Source: Asaia lannensis NBRC 102526
Lineage (GTDB): Bacteria; Pseudomonadota; Alphaproteobacteria; Acetobacterales; Acetobacteraceae
DNA length: 57,281 nucleotides
Direction: 5' to 3'
Assembly: GCF_024054035.1 (NCBI RefSeq)
Contig: NZ_JAMXQU010000014.1
Span: 1-57,281 of the forward strand
The notes beneath the pieces were generated by a model, which worked only from the letters and a program-made list of their open reading frames with translations, had not been told where the DNA came from and did not search any database. The position numbers and the translations under genes are program-made. Below, piece after piece: positions 34,306 to 45,547 of this stretch; position 1 is the stretch's first letter, and each line of letters opens with the position of its first letter.

Positions 34306-37300
34306 GCGCCCTCTCCCCGAGCGGCTTCATTGCGGTGTTCGTAGGGGTCAACGCGATCCTTCATGCGGGTTACCTTGAAGAGACGCAGGATCACAACAAA
34401 GAATACCGGGACGAAATACACGGCAAGCACGGTTGCCGAGAGCATGCCGCCAACCACGCAGGTACCGATCGCCACGCGTGCCGCCGATCCCGCGCCGGTC
34501 GCGATTGCCAGCGGGAACACGCCGCAGACGAAAGCGATGGACGTCATCAGGATCGGGCGCAGACGCTCACGACCTGCCTTGAGCACGGCGTCTTCGAGTG
34601 AATCGCCCTGTTCAAAGAACTCCTTGGCGAATTCCACGATCAGAATGGCGTTCTTGACCGACAGACCCACCGTGGTGAGCAGTCCGACCTGGAAATACAC
34701 GTCGTTATCGAGCCCGCGCCATAGCGTGGCGCCGATTGCACCGAGCACGCCGAGCGGAAGGACCATCAGCACCGAGAACGGAATTGCCCAGCTTTCATAC
34801 AGTGCCGCAAGGCAAAGCAGGATCACGATGGATGCGAGGGCGTAGAGAGGACCCGTCGAGCCGCTGGATGCGACCTGCTCATAGGAAATACCGGTCCATT
34901 CGTAACCGATCCCCTTGGGCAGATGGGACAGGATCTTCTCCATTTCCTGCATGGCCGCACCGGAGCTGGTGCCCGGAGCGCCCTGACCCTGAAGCTCGAA
35001 GGAGTTCAGACCGTTATAGTCTTCCACCTTCTGCGGTCCGACAATCCAGTTACCGGTGGCGAAGGCGTTGAATGGCACCATGTCTCCAGCGGTATTGCGG
35101 ACGTACCATTTATTGAGGTCTTCGGGCGTCATGCGCGCCCAGGCCTCGCCTTCGATATAGACCTGCTTCACACGGTCGCTACGCATGAACTGGTTGACGT
35201 AGATCGAGCCGAACGCCCCCTGGATGGTGGTGTTGATTTCGGCATTTGTCACGCCCTGCGCATTGGCGCGCTCGCGATCAATATCGAGATGGAACTGCGG
35301 CTGATCTTCCAGACCCATGGGGCGAACCGCCATAAGACGTGGGTTTTTCGCGGCTTCGCCCAGAACCTGATTACGGGCGTTCAGCAGGGCCTGATGGCCC
35401 AGATGGCCGTTATCCTCAAGCTCAAGATCGAAACCGGCCGCATTGCCGAGTTCCATCACGGCTGGCGGGTTGATGGCGAAGATCATCGCTTCCGGATCCA
35501 TCCAGAAATGCTTCATGATCGCGCCAGCAACGGACATGGTGGTATTCTTGTAGCCCGGACGCTCATCCCATGGCTTCAGACGGATGAAGAAGGCGCCTGC
35601 GCTCTGGCCCTGACCGGCGAAGTTGAAGCCGTTCATGGCAAAGACGGACTGCGCGATGTCACCGTACTGATGCATCACATAATCGGTGATCTTGCGATTG
35701 ACCGCGGCTGTCTGGGCATTATTTGCGCCCGGACGCATGGTCACCTGACCGAAGATGATTCCCTGATCTTCCTCAGGCAGGAAGCCTCCTGGCACGCGCA
35801 GGAACAGGAAGACCGCGCCGATAGCGAACACGGCGAAGATGAGCATGCTGACAAGACGGCTGCGGATGAGGAGCTTGACGCCGCGCAGATAGCCATTGGT
35901 CATACGATCGAAATTGCGGTTGAACCACGCAATCGGGCCCGTCTTGTGCTCCTTGTGCGTCGGCTTGAGCATGGAGCCGCAGAGTGCGGGCGTCATGACC
36001 GTTGCGACGAGGACCGACAGCCACATGGCGGCGACAATCGTGATGGAGAACTGGCGATAGATCACACCGGTCGAGCCGCTGAACGCCGCCATAGGCAGGA
36101 ACACGGCGGTCAGGACCAGCACGATGCCAACCAGAGCGCCCGTGATTTCATCCATGGACTGGCGGGACGCCTCTTTGGGAGAAAGCCCCTTCTCGCTCAT
36201 CACGCGTTCGACGTTTTCCACCACGACGATGGCATCATCGACGAGCAGACCGACGGCAAGCACCATGGCCAGCATGGTAAGCGTGTTGATCGAGAAACCG
36301 AGGGCCGCAAGCACGCCGAACGTACCCAGAAGCACAACGGGAACGGCAATCGTCGGAATGAGCGTTGCACGGAAATTCTGCAGGAAGATGAGCATGACCA
36401 CGAAGACGAGCGCGATAGCCTCGACCAGTGTGATCACCACTTCCTTGATCGACAGGGTAATGAAAGGCTCGGTATCCAGCGGATAAACCGTCTTCAGGCC
36501 CTGCGGATAGAACTTCTCCAGCTCGGCAATCTTTGCACGAACGGCCGTTTCGGTCGTCAGCTGGTTGGCGCCCGGCGCGAGCTTGAGCGCCATACCGACT
36601 GTCGGCAGATTGTTGTAGAACGACGTCAGATTGTAGTTCTGCGCACCGAGTTCGACGCGCGCCACATCGCTCAGATGAACCTGCGAGCCATCCTGCTGGA
36701 CCTTGAGCACGATCTTCTTGAACTGCTCGGGCTCGCTCAGGCGGGTCGGGCCGATGATGGTGGCGTCGAAGCCGATTTCCTTGGTCGCCGGCAGACCGCC
36801 AAGCTCACCGGAAGACACCTGGATATTCTGCTGCTGGATGGCAGTTTGCACATCGCTCACATTGAGCGCGTATTTGTACAGTTTATTGGGGTCCATCCAG
36901 ATACGCATGGCGTATTCGGAACCGAACAGCGTGTGATCGCCCACGCCGGACACGCGCGACAGCGGATCGGACACGTTCGATGCCACATAATCGGCGATAT
37001 CCTGACCGGACATGCTGCTATCGGTCGAGATGAAGGCGATCACGAGCATGAAGTTCTTCACGGCCTTCGTCACGCTCAGACCCTGATTGACGACTTCCGT
37101 CGGCAGGCGGGGCTGGGCGAGCTGAAGTTTGTTCTGCACCTGAACCTGCGCAATGTCAGGGTTCGTGCCCTGTGCGAAGGTCAGGTCGATTTCCATATGG
37201 CCGCTGCCATAGGAAGACGCCGAAAGATATTCGAGATGATCGAGGCCGAACATCTGCTGCAGGATCGGGCGGACAGTCGTGTTATTGACCGTTTCAGCCG

Positions 37301-37457
37301 ACGCACCGGGGTAGTCGACCGTGATCGCGATCTGCGGCGGTGCAATCGACGGGTATTGTGCAATCGGCATGCTGAAGATGGACACGCCACCCACAAGCAT
37401 GATGATCAGCCCGATGACCCAGGCAAAGATCGGTCTGTCGATGAAAAAACGGGACAT
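34302..37457 (-). CDS. multidrug efflux RND pump (AcrB/MexB, HAE-1 type)
   Basis: 1051 residues. N-terminus MSRFFIDRPIFAWVIGLIIMLVGG is diagnostic of HAE-1 pumps. The proton-relay Asp pair is in VGLLVDDAIVVVENVE, and two sets of six membrane segments surround two large periplasmic domains. It exports hydrophobic drugs or solvents from the inner membrane and periplasm with the adaptor at 37467 and the outer-membrane factor at 32821. The operon is transcribed away from the TetR gene. Confidence 0.95.
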   Translation of the reverse strand: MSRFFIDRPIFAWVIGLIIMLVGGVSIFSMPIAQYPSIAPPQIAITVDYPGASAETVNNTTVRPILQQMFGLDHLEYLSASSYGSGHMEIDLTFAQGTNPDIAQVQVQNKLQLAQPRLPTEVVNQGLSVTKAVKNFMLVIAFISTDSSMSGQDIADYVASNVSDPLSRVSGVGDHTLFGSEYAMRIWMDPNKLYKYALNVSDVQTAIQQQNIQVSSGELGGLPATKEIGFDATIIGPTRLSEPEQFKKIVLKVQQDGSQVHLSDVARVELGAQNYNLTSFYNNLPTVGMALKLAPGANQLTTETAVRAKIAELEKFYPQGLKTVYPLDTEPFITLSIKEVVITLVEAIALVFVVMLIFLQNFRATLIPTIAVPVVLLGTFGVLAALGFSINTLTMLAMVLAVGLLVDDAIVVVENVERVMSEKGLSPKEASRQSMDEITGALVGIVLVLTAVFLPMAAFSGSTGVIYRQFSITIVAAMWLSVLVATVMTPALCGSMLKPTHKEHKTGPIAWFNRNFDRMTNGYLRGVKLLIRSRLVSMLIFAVFAIGAVFLFLRVPGGFLPEEDQGIIFGQVTMRPGANNAQTAAVNRKITDYVMHQYGDIAQSVFAMNGFNFAGQGQSAGAFFIRLKPWDERPGYKNTTMSVAGAIMKHFWMDPEAMIFAINPPAVMELGNAAGFDLELEDNGHLGHQALLNARNQVLGEAAKNPRLMAVRPMGLEDQPQFHLDIDRERANAQGVTNAEINTTIQGAFGSIYVNQFMRSDRVKQVYIEGEAWARMTPEDLNKWYVRNTAGDMVPFNAFATGNWIVGPQKVEDYNGLNSFELQGQGAPGTSSGAAMQEMEKILSHLPKGIGYEWTGISYEQVASSGSTGPLYALASIVILLCLAALYESWAIPFSVLMVLPLGVLGAIGATLWRGLDNDVYFQVGLLTTVGLSVKNAILIVEFAKEFFEQGDSLEDAVLKAGRERLRPILMTSIAFVCGVFPLAIATGAGSAARVAIGTCVVGGMLSATVLAVYFVPVFFVVILRLFKVTRMKDRVDPYEHRNEAARGEGA

Positions 37458-37466
37458 GAAGAGCTC

Positions 37467-38687
37467 TTATCCTGCGTGCGCGGGCTGGGCGTTATCTGAC
37501 TTGCCGTCGGACGTTTTCTCGACAGGCTTCACGACGGCACCCGGGTGCGCTTTTTGCAGCCCTTCGACGATGATCCTGTCACCGTTGTTCAGGCCACCCA
37601 TAACGACCCAGTCGCCATCGAGCGCGCGATCGAGCTGCACGAAGCGCATCGTAACCTTGTTGTCGCCATCGAGTGCGTAGACGAAAGGATCGCCCTTGGA
37701 ATCGCGCTGCAAGGCAGGCTGCGGAATTGTGATGGCGTTGGGGTCGATCCCTTCAGCCACCTCGGCATGGACATACATGCCCGGCATGAGCAGACGGTCC
37801 GGATTGGGGAACTCGGCACGAACGACCATCGTCCCCGTGGCGGGGTCGACTGTGACTTCTGTCAGGCGAAGCTGACCGGATTTATCGTAATGGCTACCGT
37901 CTTCGAGTGTCAGCTCGACCGCAGCCGCGTTGCCAGAGACCTTTTCGAGCTTGCCGCTGGCAAACTCGCGACGCAGCCGCAACATGTCCGATGTGGCGAG
38001 ATTAACGTCGACATAAATCGGGTCCATACGCGTCACGGTTGCAATCGCGTTGGTCTGACCGGCGGTCACGAGCGTACCGGGCGTGACGAGCATACGGCCG
38101 ATGCGCCCGTCGATGGGCGAGCGAACCTGCGTCCAGTCCAGATTGACGGCAGCGCTGTCAACATTCGCCTTGGCCTGGGCAATGTCGGCTTCCGCCTGAC
38201 GGGCGGATGAAAGCGTATTGTCGTAGTCCTGTTTGCTGACAGCATGAGCCGCAGCAAGCGGGCGATAACGCTCCAGCTGGGCGCGGATGCTCAACGCAGC
38301 GGCCTGGGCATGCAGAAGCTGCGCCTTTGCCTGGTCGTAGGTTGCCTTGAACGGCGCCGGGTTGATCACGTACAGCAGCTGACCCGCCTTGACGTCCGTT
38401 CCCTGCTCGAAGGTGCGTTTGAGGATGACGCCACCGACCTGCGGGCGGACCTGTGCCTGCTCGAATGCCTCGACACGACCGGGGAGCGATGTGCTCGTCT
38501 TCAGCGGGTGAGGATGGACCGTATAGATGCCCACGGTCTGCGGCGGAGGCGTAGGCGCGGCACCCTTGTGCTTACAGCCTGACAGGTCGAGTGTCAGGAG
38601 AGCCAAAGGGATAAGGCGCAGGGAAAGGCTCGTCGTTGCCTTGAGGCTCCAAGGCGAACGGAACGAGTAGAACGAAGATGCTCGCAT
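37467..38687 (-). CDS. periplasmic adaptor lipoprotein (AcrA/MexA type)
   Basis: 406 residues from the ATG at 38687 (MRASSFYS); an in-frame ATG at 38786 also exists. The later start is preferred because the GGTTTC-type palindromes believed to be TetR operators (38723-38810) lie upstream of it. A lipoprotein-like signal ends at LLTLDLSGC. Typical AcrA order follows: GRVEAFEQAQVRPQVGG barrel-sandwich, helical hairpin (KAQLLHAQAAALSIRAQLER) and SPIDGRIGRMLVTPGTLV. It links pump and channel. It is the first gene of the operon. Confidence 0.92.
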   Translation of the reverse strand: MRASSFYSFRSPWSLKATTSLSLRLIPLALLTLDLSGCKHKGAAPTPPPQTVGIYTVHPHPLKTSTSLPGRVEAFEQAQVRPQVGGVILKRTFEQGTDVKAGQLLYVINPAPFKATYDQAKAQLLHAQAAALSIRAQLERYRPLAAAHAVSKQDYDNTLSSARQAEADIAQAKANVDSAAVNLDWTQVRSPIDGRIGRMLVTPGTLVTAGQTNAIATVTRMDPIYVDVNLATSDMLRLRREFASGKLEKVSGNAAAVELTLEDGSHYDKSGQLRLTEVTVDPATGTMVVRAEFPNPDRLLMPGMYVHAEVAEGIDPNAITIPQPALQRDSKGDPFVYALDGDNKVTMRFVQLDRALDGDWVVMGGLNNGDRIIVEGLQKAHPGAVVKPVEKTSDGKSDNAQPAHAG

Positions 38688-38722
38688 GCTGGCGCTATCC
38701 AAAATTACCGATGTGCAAGAAG

Positions 38723-38810
38723 GGTAACCGGAAACCTTGCGCTCGCGCCAAAAAAGGTTTCGGAAACCCTTGAGTTTCTCATGCATAGGGAACTATACGG
38801 TTTCCGAACC
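38723..38810. promoter_or_regulatory. candidate TetR operators in the divergent efflux promoter
   Basis: Three related palindromes: GGTAACCGGAAACC (38723-38736), GGTTTCGGAAACC (38756-38768, perfect around a central G) and GGTTTCCGAACC (38799-38810). They lie between the adaptor start and the TetR start. Repeated palindromes of one design next to a divergent tetR gene are the usual repressor-site layout; which protein binds is an inference. Confidence 0.65.
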
Positions 38811-38857
38811 CTGGTCAACGGACCTGAAGCAGCCCCGGAGCGGTTTTTCGCAACACG

Positions 38858-39550
38858 ATGTCAACAACACCCCCACCCCTCAGATCGTCTGTTTCTGACC
38901 GTGAACCTGCTCTGATGCGCAAGCATTGCGGGCGTCCACCCGTGCTGTGCGAGACCGAACGACGAGAAAGAATTTTCGACGCAGCAGAAATTGTTCTGCA
39001 GCAATATGGTTATTCGGGCGCTTCGATGGACCGTATCGCGCAATGCTCGAACATGTCGAAGAAGACGCTCTACCACATGTTTGCATCGAAACAGGAAATG
39101 GTCGAGCTTCTGCTTCGTGACAGATTATTGCTGTCGGGGATGCGCGATCTCGAACTTCTGGGTGACACGGTCGAGGACCGTCTGGTTTACGGGCTCGAAG
39201 CCCTGTCGGTCGCCATGATGGCGGAAAAACGTCTGAGCCTCATACGGGTGGTGATTGCCGAGGTCTCGCGTAATCCCGAAGTCAGCCGCTTCGTACGCGA
39301 ATTCTTTTCAAGTGCGGCCGGTCCGTTTCCCTTGCGCGTCTGGCTGGAACGCCTCGTTGAGGATGGCAGTCTTGTCATTGGCGATGTGGAGGAAGCATCG
39401 GACATGCTGTTTGGCAGCGCTCTGGCGACATCCGTGCTTTGCGAGCTGAGCCATTGCCGCACCAAGCAATACTGGGAAGGTCAGACGGAATATCTCCGCA
39501 AGGTCGTACGCATGTTTCTTGCGGGGCTGGAACGTGAAAACGGGGCCTGA
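38858..39550 (+). CDS. TetR-family repressor of the RND efflux operon
   Basis: 230 residues. The N-terminal helix-turn-helix spans about residues 33-80 (RERIFDAAEIVLQQYGYSGASMDRIAQ, then SKKTLYHMFASKQEM). The C-terminal half is the usual ligand-binding helical domain. It is divergent from the adaptor-pump-channel operon, with palindromic sites between, so it most likely represses that operon until a pump substrate binds. The TGA stop lies inside the terminator stem that follows. An ATG at 38915 is a possible alternative start. Confidence 0.92.
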   Translation: MSTTPPPLRSSVSDREPALMRKHCGRPPVLCETERRERIFDAAEIVLQQYGYSGASMDRIAQCSNMSKKTLYHMFASKQEMVELLLRDRLLLSGMRDLELLGDTVEDRLVYGLEALSVAMMAEKRLSLIRVVIAEVSRNPEVSRFVREFFSSAAGPFPLRVWLERLVEDGSLVIGDVEEASDMLFGSALATSVLCELSHCRTKQYWEGQTEYLRKVVRMFLAGLERENGA

Positions 39551-39565
39551 GAGGCCCCGTTTTCC
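39537..39565. terminator. bidirectional terminator between tetR and purF
   Basis: CGGGGCCT (39541-39548), loop GAG, AGGCCCCG (39552-39559), flanked by AAAA on the left and TTTT on the right. It can end the tetR transcript on the plus strand and purF on the minus strand; the tetR stop codon is part of the stem. Confidence 0.8.
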
Positions 39566-39567
39566 TA

Positions 39568-40998
39568 TCAGGCGACCAGTCGCCCTTCTTTATCGACCAG
39601 CTCGATCGGGTAATCACCGGTAAAGCAGGCATCGCAATAGCGGCCCTGCGCACCTGTCCGGTCGTCGTGGCCAAGCGCACGGTACAGACCGTCGAACGAG
39701 ATGAAAGCCAGGCTGTCCACGCCGATGGCTTCAGCCATTTCCTCGAGGCTGTGCGTTGCGGCAAGGAGCTGGCTCTCCTCGGGCGTGTCGATCCCGTAAA
39801 AACAGGGATGCTTCGTCGGTGGGCTGCTGATGCGCATATGCACCTCCGTCGCACCGGCTGCACGCACCATGTCGACGATCTTGCGCGAAGTTGTGCCGCG
39901 CACGATCGAGTCATCGACCAGAACGACGCGTTTGCCTTCCAGCACCGGTCTATTGGCCGAATGCTTCATACGTACGCCAAGATTGCGGATCTGGTCTGTC
40001 GGCTCGATGAATGTACGGCCGACATAATGATTGCGGATAATCCCCATTTCGAAAGGAATACCGCTCTCGACCGCAAAGCCCATTGCCGACGGCACGCCTG
40101 AATCGGGGACCGGCACGACCACGTCGGCTTCGACGCCGCTTTCGCGTGCGAGCTCGACACCGATCTGCTTGCGCGCTTCGTAGACGGAGTGATCCTCAAG
40201 GATCGAGTCAGGCCGGGCGAAGTAGATATACTCGAAAACGCAGAAGCGGGGCCTTGTCTGAGCGAAGGGACGCATGGAGCGTACGCCGTCATTATCGATG
40301 ATGACCAGCTCGCCCGGCTCGACATTACGCACGAACTCTGCCCCGACGATATCGAGTGCACAGGTCTCGCTGGCGAGCATCCATCCGCCATCGGCCAGGC
40401 GGCCAAGAATGAGCGGCCTGACCCCCAGCGGGTCGCGCAATCCGACCAGAAAGTCCGGTGTCAGGGCCACAACCGAATAGGCGCCCTTCACCTGCTTGGC
40501 CGCATCGACCAGACGTTCGAGAACTGTGGCGTATAGCGAAATGGCGATGAGGTGAACGAAGACCTCTGTATCGGTGGTCGACTGGAAAAGACAGCCGCGC
40601 TTGACCAGAGCCTGTCTGAGTGTGGCGGCATTCGTGAGGTTGCCGTTATGTGCCACGGCCAGGCCGCCGAATTCGAAATCGGCATAGAGGGGCTGGACAT
40701 TGCGAAGAAGCGTGCCGCCGGTGGTGGCATAACGGTTATGCCCGATGGCTCCGCTGCCCTTGAGCGTGTTCATGACCCGCGCATCACTGAAGACATCGCC
40801 CACAAGGCCCAAGCCCTTGTGCTGACAGAAACGTTCGCCGTCATGACTGACGATACCTGCGGCTTCCTGACCGCGATGCTGCAGTGCATGAAGGCCCAGT
40901 GCGGCAAGTGCGGCTGCGTCGGGAGCGCCCCAGATACCCACCACGCCGCATTCCTCGTAAGGGCGGTTCAAGGTGTCGAGTGTTTCGGGGTGCATCAT
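39568..40998 (-). CDS. purF: amidophosphoribosyltransferase PurF
   Basis: 476 residues from the ATG at 40998, chosen because GAGGAG lies about nine bases upstream; an ATG at 41034 lacks this. It catalyses the first step of purine synthesis, making 5-phosphoribosylamine from PRPP and glutamine. The propeptide MMHPETLDTLNRPYEE precedes C17 (CGVVGIWG), the N-terminal nucleophile of the glutaminase domain. The PRPP motif VVLVDDSIVRGTT is in the second half. It follows cvpA, the classical cvpA-purF arrangement. Confidence 0.97.
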   Translation of the reverse strand: MMHPETLDTLNRPYEECGVVGIWGAPDAAALAALGLHALQHRGQEAAGIVSHDGERFCQHKGLGLVGDVFSDARVMNTLKGSGAIGHNRYATTGGTLLRNVQPLYADFEFGGLAVAHNGNLTNAATLRQALVKRGCLFQSTTDTEVFVHLIAISLYATVLERLVDAAKQVKGAYSVVALTPDFLVGLRDPLGVRPLILGRLADGGWMLASETCALDIVGAEFVRNVEPGELVIIDNDGVRSMRPFAQTRPRFCVFEYIYFARPDSILEDHSVYEARKQIGVELARESGVEADVVVPVPDSGVPSAMGFAVESGIPFEMGIIRNHYVGRTFIEPTDQIRNLGVRMKHSANRPVLEGKRVVLVDDSIVRGTTSRKIVDMVRAAGATEVHMRISSPPTKHPCFYGIDTPEESQLLAATHSLEEMAEAIGVDSLAFISFDGLYRALGHDDRTGAQGRYCDACFTGDYPIELVDKEGRLVA

Positions 40999-41027
40999 CG
41001 GGCAGCGCTCCTCGGCGGGGTCACACA

Positions 41028-41081
41028 TGGACATTCGGTGTGGGACATTCGGTATGGGGCATTCGGAATAAGGCGTTCGAG
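41028..41081. repeat. short degenerate tandem repeat between purF and cvpA
   Basis: Four decaying copies of a unit around GG(A/G)CATTCGG-T-TGG: GGACATTCGGTGT, GGGACATTCGGTAT, GGGGCATTCGGAATAA and GGCGTTCGAGG. The array overlaps the longer alternative purF start and separates cvpA from purF. Confidence 0.6.
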
Positions 41082-41090
41082 GCGGGTCGA

Positions 41091-41618
41091 TCAGAAGGCA
41101 GCCTCATGGCCTGTTGCGGGCGGCATGGCAAGATGAAGTTGCGGGAAATATGGCATAAGTTCCTGCACCATGTGCACGCCTGTCAGGATGTAGGGACCCG
41201 AACGGCTCCCTGCAATGAGCGATTGTGCAATTGTTGCGCCAGCAAGCGACATACAGACGAGATAAAGCACAACAACCAGGATGTATCCGCGCGCGATGCC
41301 GAAGCAGCAACCAAGTATCCTGTCAGTACCTCCAACAAGAAGCGTGCGCAGTGTGGCAGCGAAGCGCTGCGCAACTGTCGAGAGCAGCAGGACCAGCACG
41401 ATGAACGCGAGGATATAGGCGAGCGCCGAGGCGGCAAGCGGATCGGTAACCTTCTGCGCAAGCCAGGGCAGGATCAGCGGGGCGATGCGTGCGGCCAGTA
41501 CGAAGCTGCCGATCCAGGCCGCAAGACTGAAAACCTCTTTGGCGAAGCCTCGCGTGGCACCCCATAGCGCCGAGAGGAAAAGGACGAACAGGACGGCAAT
41601 ATCGGCTGAGTTTTCCAT
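41091..41618 (-). CDS. cvpA: CvpA-family membrane protein
   Basis: 175 residues with four hydrophobic helices (ADIAVLFVLFLSALWGATRGF at the start is the family signature) and a polar C-terminus. CvpA is an inner-membrane protein needed for colicin V production and linked to envelope stress; its molecular job is unclear. It sits directly upstream of purF, as in many proteobacteria. Confidence 0.92.
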   Translation of the reverse strand: MENSADIAVLFVLFLSALWGATRGFAKEVFSLAAWIGSFVLAARIAPLILPWLAQKVTDPLAASALAYILAFIVLVLLLSTVAQRFAATLRTLLVGGTDRILGCCFGIARGYILVVVLYLVCMSLAGATIAQSLIAGSRSGPYILTGVHMVQELMPYFPQLHLAMPPATGHEAAF

Positions 41619-41688
41619 GATGTATCGTTGGATAAGTCCTGTTATGCCAAAATTCTGGCAAAGAGCATGCCGGTGCGCGAGCTAACGG

Positions 41689-42168
41689 TCAGGGCAGCTT
41701 GGTAGAGGATGGACGCCAATATTTGCGCGTCGTCTCAGCTTCGATCGGCGTATGGCGATTAAGGCGGTTCAGCAGATTGCCAAGTTGCACCCGATGATCG
41801 ATCTCGCGCCATACAGCCTCCGGATCGATACCGCGCGCTGCCCATAACCTGCCGAGCGCATCGAGAAATGCAGCACTCTGTTCGATCAGATCTTCGGGCA
41901 TGTCGAGCATATAGAAGCTCGTACATCGCACCATGGCACGCGCGAGATCTTTTTTCAGGAGCGCTTCCAGATGAGGTTCGCTTACGAGTGGGGCTGCCTG
42001 GGTCGCTTTCTTCGCACGCTTTTTCGTTTTGATGGCCACAGGTGGCAGCGTTCCGGCGTTCTCCGCGCGATATTTGGACGCGTCTGCGCGATGTCTTGAT
42101 GTGAGCGTATCGAGGATATGGGGTTCGACCATGGGCGCCTTCATTGCTCTGGCATAAGAACCTGCCAT
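41689..42168 (-). CDS. hypothetical protein with a lysine-rich segment
   Basis: 159 residues from the ATG at 42168 (MAGSYARAMKAP); a TTG at 42180 and an ATG at 42144 are alternatives. A basic stretch (KTKKRAKKATQ) is followed by a helical domain (MPEDLIEQSAAFLDALGRLWAARGIDPEAVWREIDHR). No signal or membrane segment. The family is not recognised. It is monocistronic, between an SMR transporter gene and cvpA. Confidence 0.7.
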   Translation of the reverse strand: MAGSYARAMKAPMVEPHILDTLTSRHRADASKYRAENAGTLPPVAIKTKKRAKKATQAAPLVSEPHLEALLKKDLARAMVRCTSFYMLDMPEDLIEQSAAFLDALGRLWAARGIDPEAVWREIDHRVQLGNLLNRLNRHTPIEAETTRKYWRPSSTKLP

Positions 42169-42222
42169 GGCAATCGTCAATTAAATGCGTGGAAACGTCG
42201 TTAAATTCACGCCGTTTAACCG

Positions 42223-42552
42223 TTAATGCATGACTGAGCGCGAAAACACGTTCACGATCACCACACCGACGATGATCAGGGCAAGCCCGATCAGAGCGGG
42301 AAGATCGAGTGCCTGCTTGAACTTGACCCAGCTTATTGCTGAAATCAGGACGATCCCCACGCCGGACCAGATGGCATAGGCGATGCCCGTCGGCATGACG
42401 CGCAGCGTAAATGACAGGGCATAAAACGAGATGCAGTAACCCAGAACGCTCAGCATTCCGGGAACGGGCCGCGTAAAACTGTCCGACATCTTGAGCATGG
42501 TCGTTGCGAAGACTTCGGAGCAGATGGCGATCATTAGGTAAAGATAGGTCAT
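42223..42552 (-). CDS. small multidrug resistance transporter (EmrE/QacE type)
   Basis: 109 residues from the ATG at 42552 (MTYLYLMIAICSEV), four membrane helices. The essential membrane glutamate is E13 (AICSEVFATTMLKMSDSF), and AYAIWSGVGIVLI is the conserved second signature. SMR proteins work as antiparallel dimers exchanging protons for quaternary ammonium compounds. As a single gene with no SMR partner beside it, it is likely a homodimer. Confidence 0.93.
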   Translation of the reverse strand: MTYLYLMIAICSEVFATTMLKMSDSFTRPVPGMLSVLGYCISFYALSFTLRVMPTGIAYAIWSGVGIVLISAISWVKFKQALDLPALIGLALIIVGVVIVNVFSRSVMH

Positions 42553-42669
42553 GACAATCCGGATGCGTGATCGGCGCATCCGTCTATCGTAGCACCGGCA
42601 CCTTGTCACGATCACGCATCCGTGCGGCGCACGGCTGTTATCAAGTAGTCAGGTAAGAGCGGGCGAAGT

Positions 42670-42706
42670 GCCGGCCCCTCTCCCCGCCGCAGGAAGAGGG
42701 ACCGGC
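42670..42706 (-). terminator. hairpin after thiC
   Basis: GCCGGCCCCTCTCC and GGAAGAGGGACCGGC pair with one or two mismatches around a short GC-rich loop, 14 bases after the thiC stop. There is no clear U tract. Confidence 0.5.
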
Positions 42707-42719
42707 GGACAGTGCCAGA

Positions 42720-44657
<1,938 letters not shown>

Positions 44658-44715
44658 TTATGTCCGACAGCGCAAGAGCAGAGTGAATGGACGTCACGAA
44701 AGGAGATCGGTCCGC

Positions 44716-44843
44716 TCACACCAATCCCTACGCCGGTACGAACCGGATCAGGTTCTTCGCCCACATGCCGGGGCGAAAGGGTCGCTGCGCTGCGGTTATC
44801 CCGCGATCAGCCTCTCAGCCTCTTGTCGAGGCCCCCCCTGGTA
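44716..44843 (-). promoter_or_regulatory. TPP riboswitch (THI element) upstream of thiC
   Basis: Read on the minus strand, the leader has the conserved CTGAGAGG and the later GAACCTGATCCGGTTCGTACC followed by GGCGTAGGGATTGGTG, which form the two sensor arms of the thiamine pyrophosphate aptamer. It lies about 80 bases upstream of thiC and should reduce thiC expression when TPP is abundant. Confidence 0.93.
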
Positions 44844-45017
44844 TGGGCGTGAGTGTTGCGTCCTTGTAAGGTTTCTGTCAACCGAATTAGCGCGTGGTTT
44901 GAGCCGGTCTTTCCTGGGGTTGTGTGGCAGACCGGCCATCACGCGTCTGACGATCATGCGTCTTACGCGGGCAGTTCCCGGCGCATTCCATGAATTGAAG
45001 CCAAGATGGCAGAGGGA

Positions 45018-45266
45018 TCAGAAACGGATGTGCGAGGCACGCCCTGACATGGGCTTGAGCTGTCCGATTTCCTGATCGTGTCGGCTCATCCCGGCGGGGG
45101 TTATGTGAAAGCGCCCGTCATCGCCTACGAACACGAACCCCATGGCCTGCAGGCGCTCCAGGCAGGGTTGGTCGCGCAGCCCTTGAGGCCGGCCTATGCC
45201 TTCGCAGAGCAGGACCCTGTGGAGCGTCGAACGACAGCAGGTCTCCAGATAGGGCTCGTCCCACAT
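45018..45266 (-). CDS. small hypothetical protein, possible winged-helix fold
   Basis: 82 residues, MWDEPYLETCCRSTLHRVLLCEGIG at the N-terminus and FVGDDGRFHITPAGMSRHDQEI later, the latter reading like the wing of a small winged-helix domain (inference). GGAG lies about ten bases before the ATG at 45266. No signal or membrane segment. It stands alone between the thiC leader and pyrD. Confidence 0.65.
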   Translation of the reverse strand: MWDEPYLETCCRSTLHRVLLCEGIGRPQGLRDQPCLERLQAMGFVFVGDDGRFHITPAGMSRHDQEIGQLKPMSGRASHIRF

Positions 45267-45547
45267 GATGCTGTCTCCACTCTATGCGATTGCGCCGGGC
45301 AGGTCCGCAGCGTGCGTCCCCTCATTCCATGTTTACGGGTTGGTGAGCAACAGCGCCCGACGGGAATTCGTGTTGAAAGGGCGAGCTGTGTTGCTCTTTC
45401 CGGATCCGGGCCCGCACCACTCGCTGCACGCGATCGTGCCGGCACGCGCAGGCAAGCTGCGTGGCGATGCGATGGCCGCAAGAGGGGTCGACCCGAGCAG
45501 GCAGAGCGTTATAGAGAGGCGCATCGATCTTCTGTGCAGGATGTTTC
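45267..45547. other. intergenic region upstream of pyrD
   Basis: Several overlapping open frames exist on both strands in this GC-rich stretch, but none has a good ribosome binding site or a recognisable product. The longest plus-strand frame (45265-45618) would overlap pyrD by 71 bases. The pyrD promoter is probably here. Confidence 0.4.

Noticed and set aside
34923-37499. Very long open frame (858 codons) on the plus strand
   Set aside because: It is fully antisense to the AcrB-type pump, with low-complexity His/Asp/Glu/Arg composition typical of a GC-rich shadow frame.
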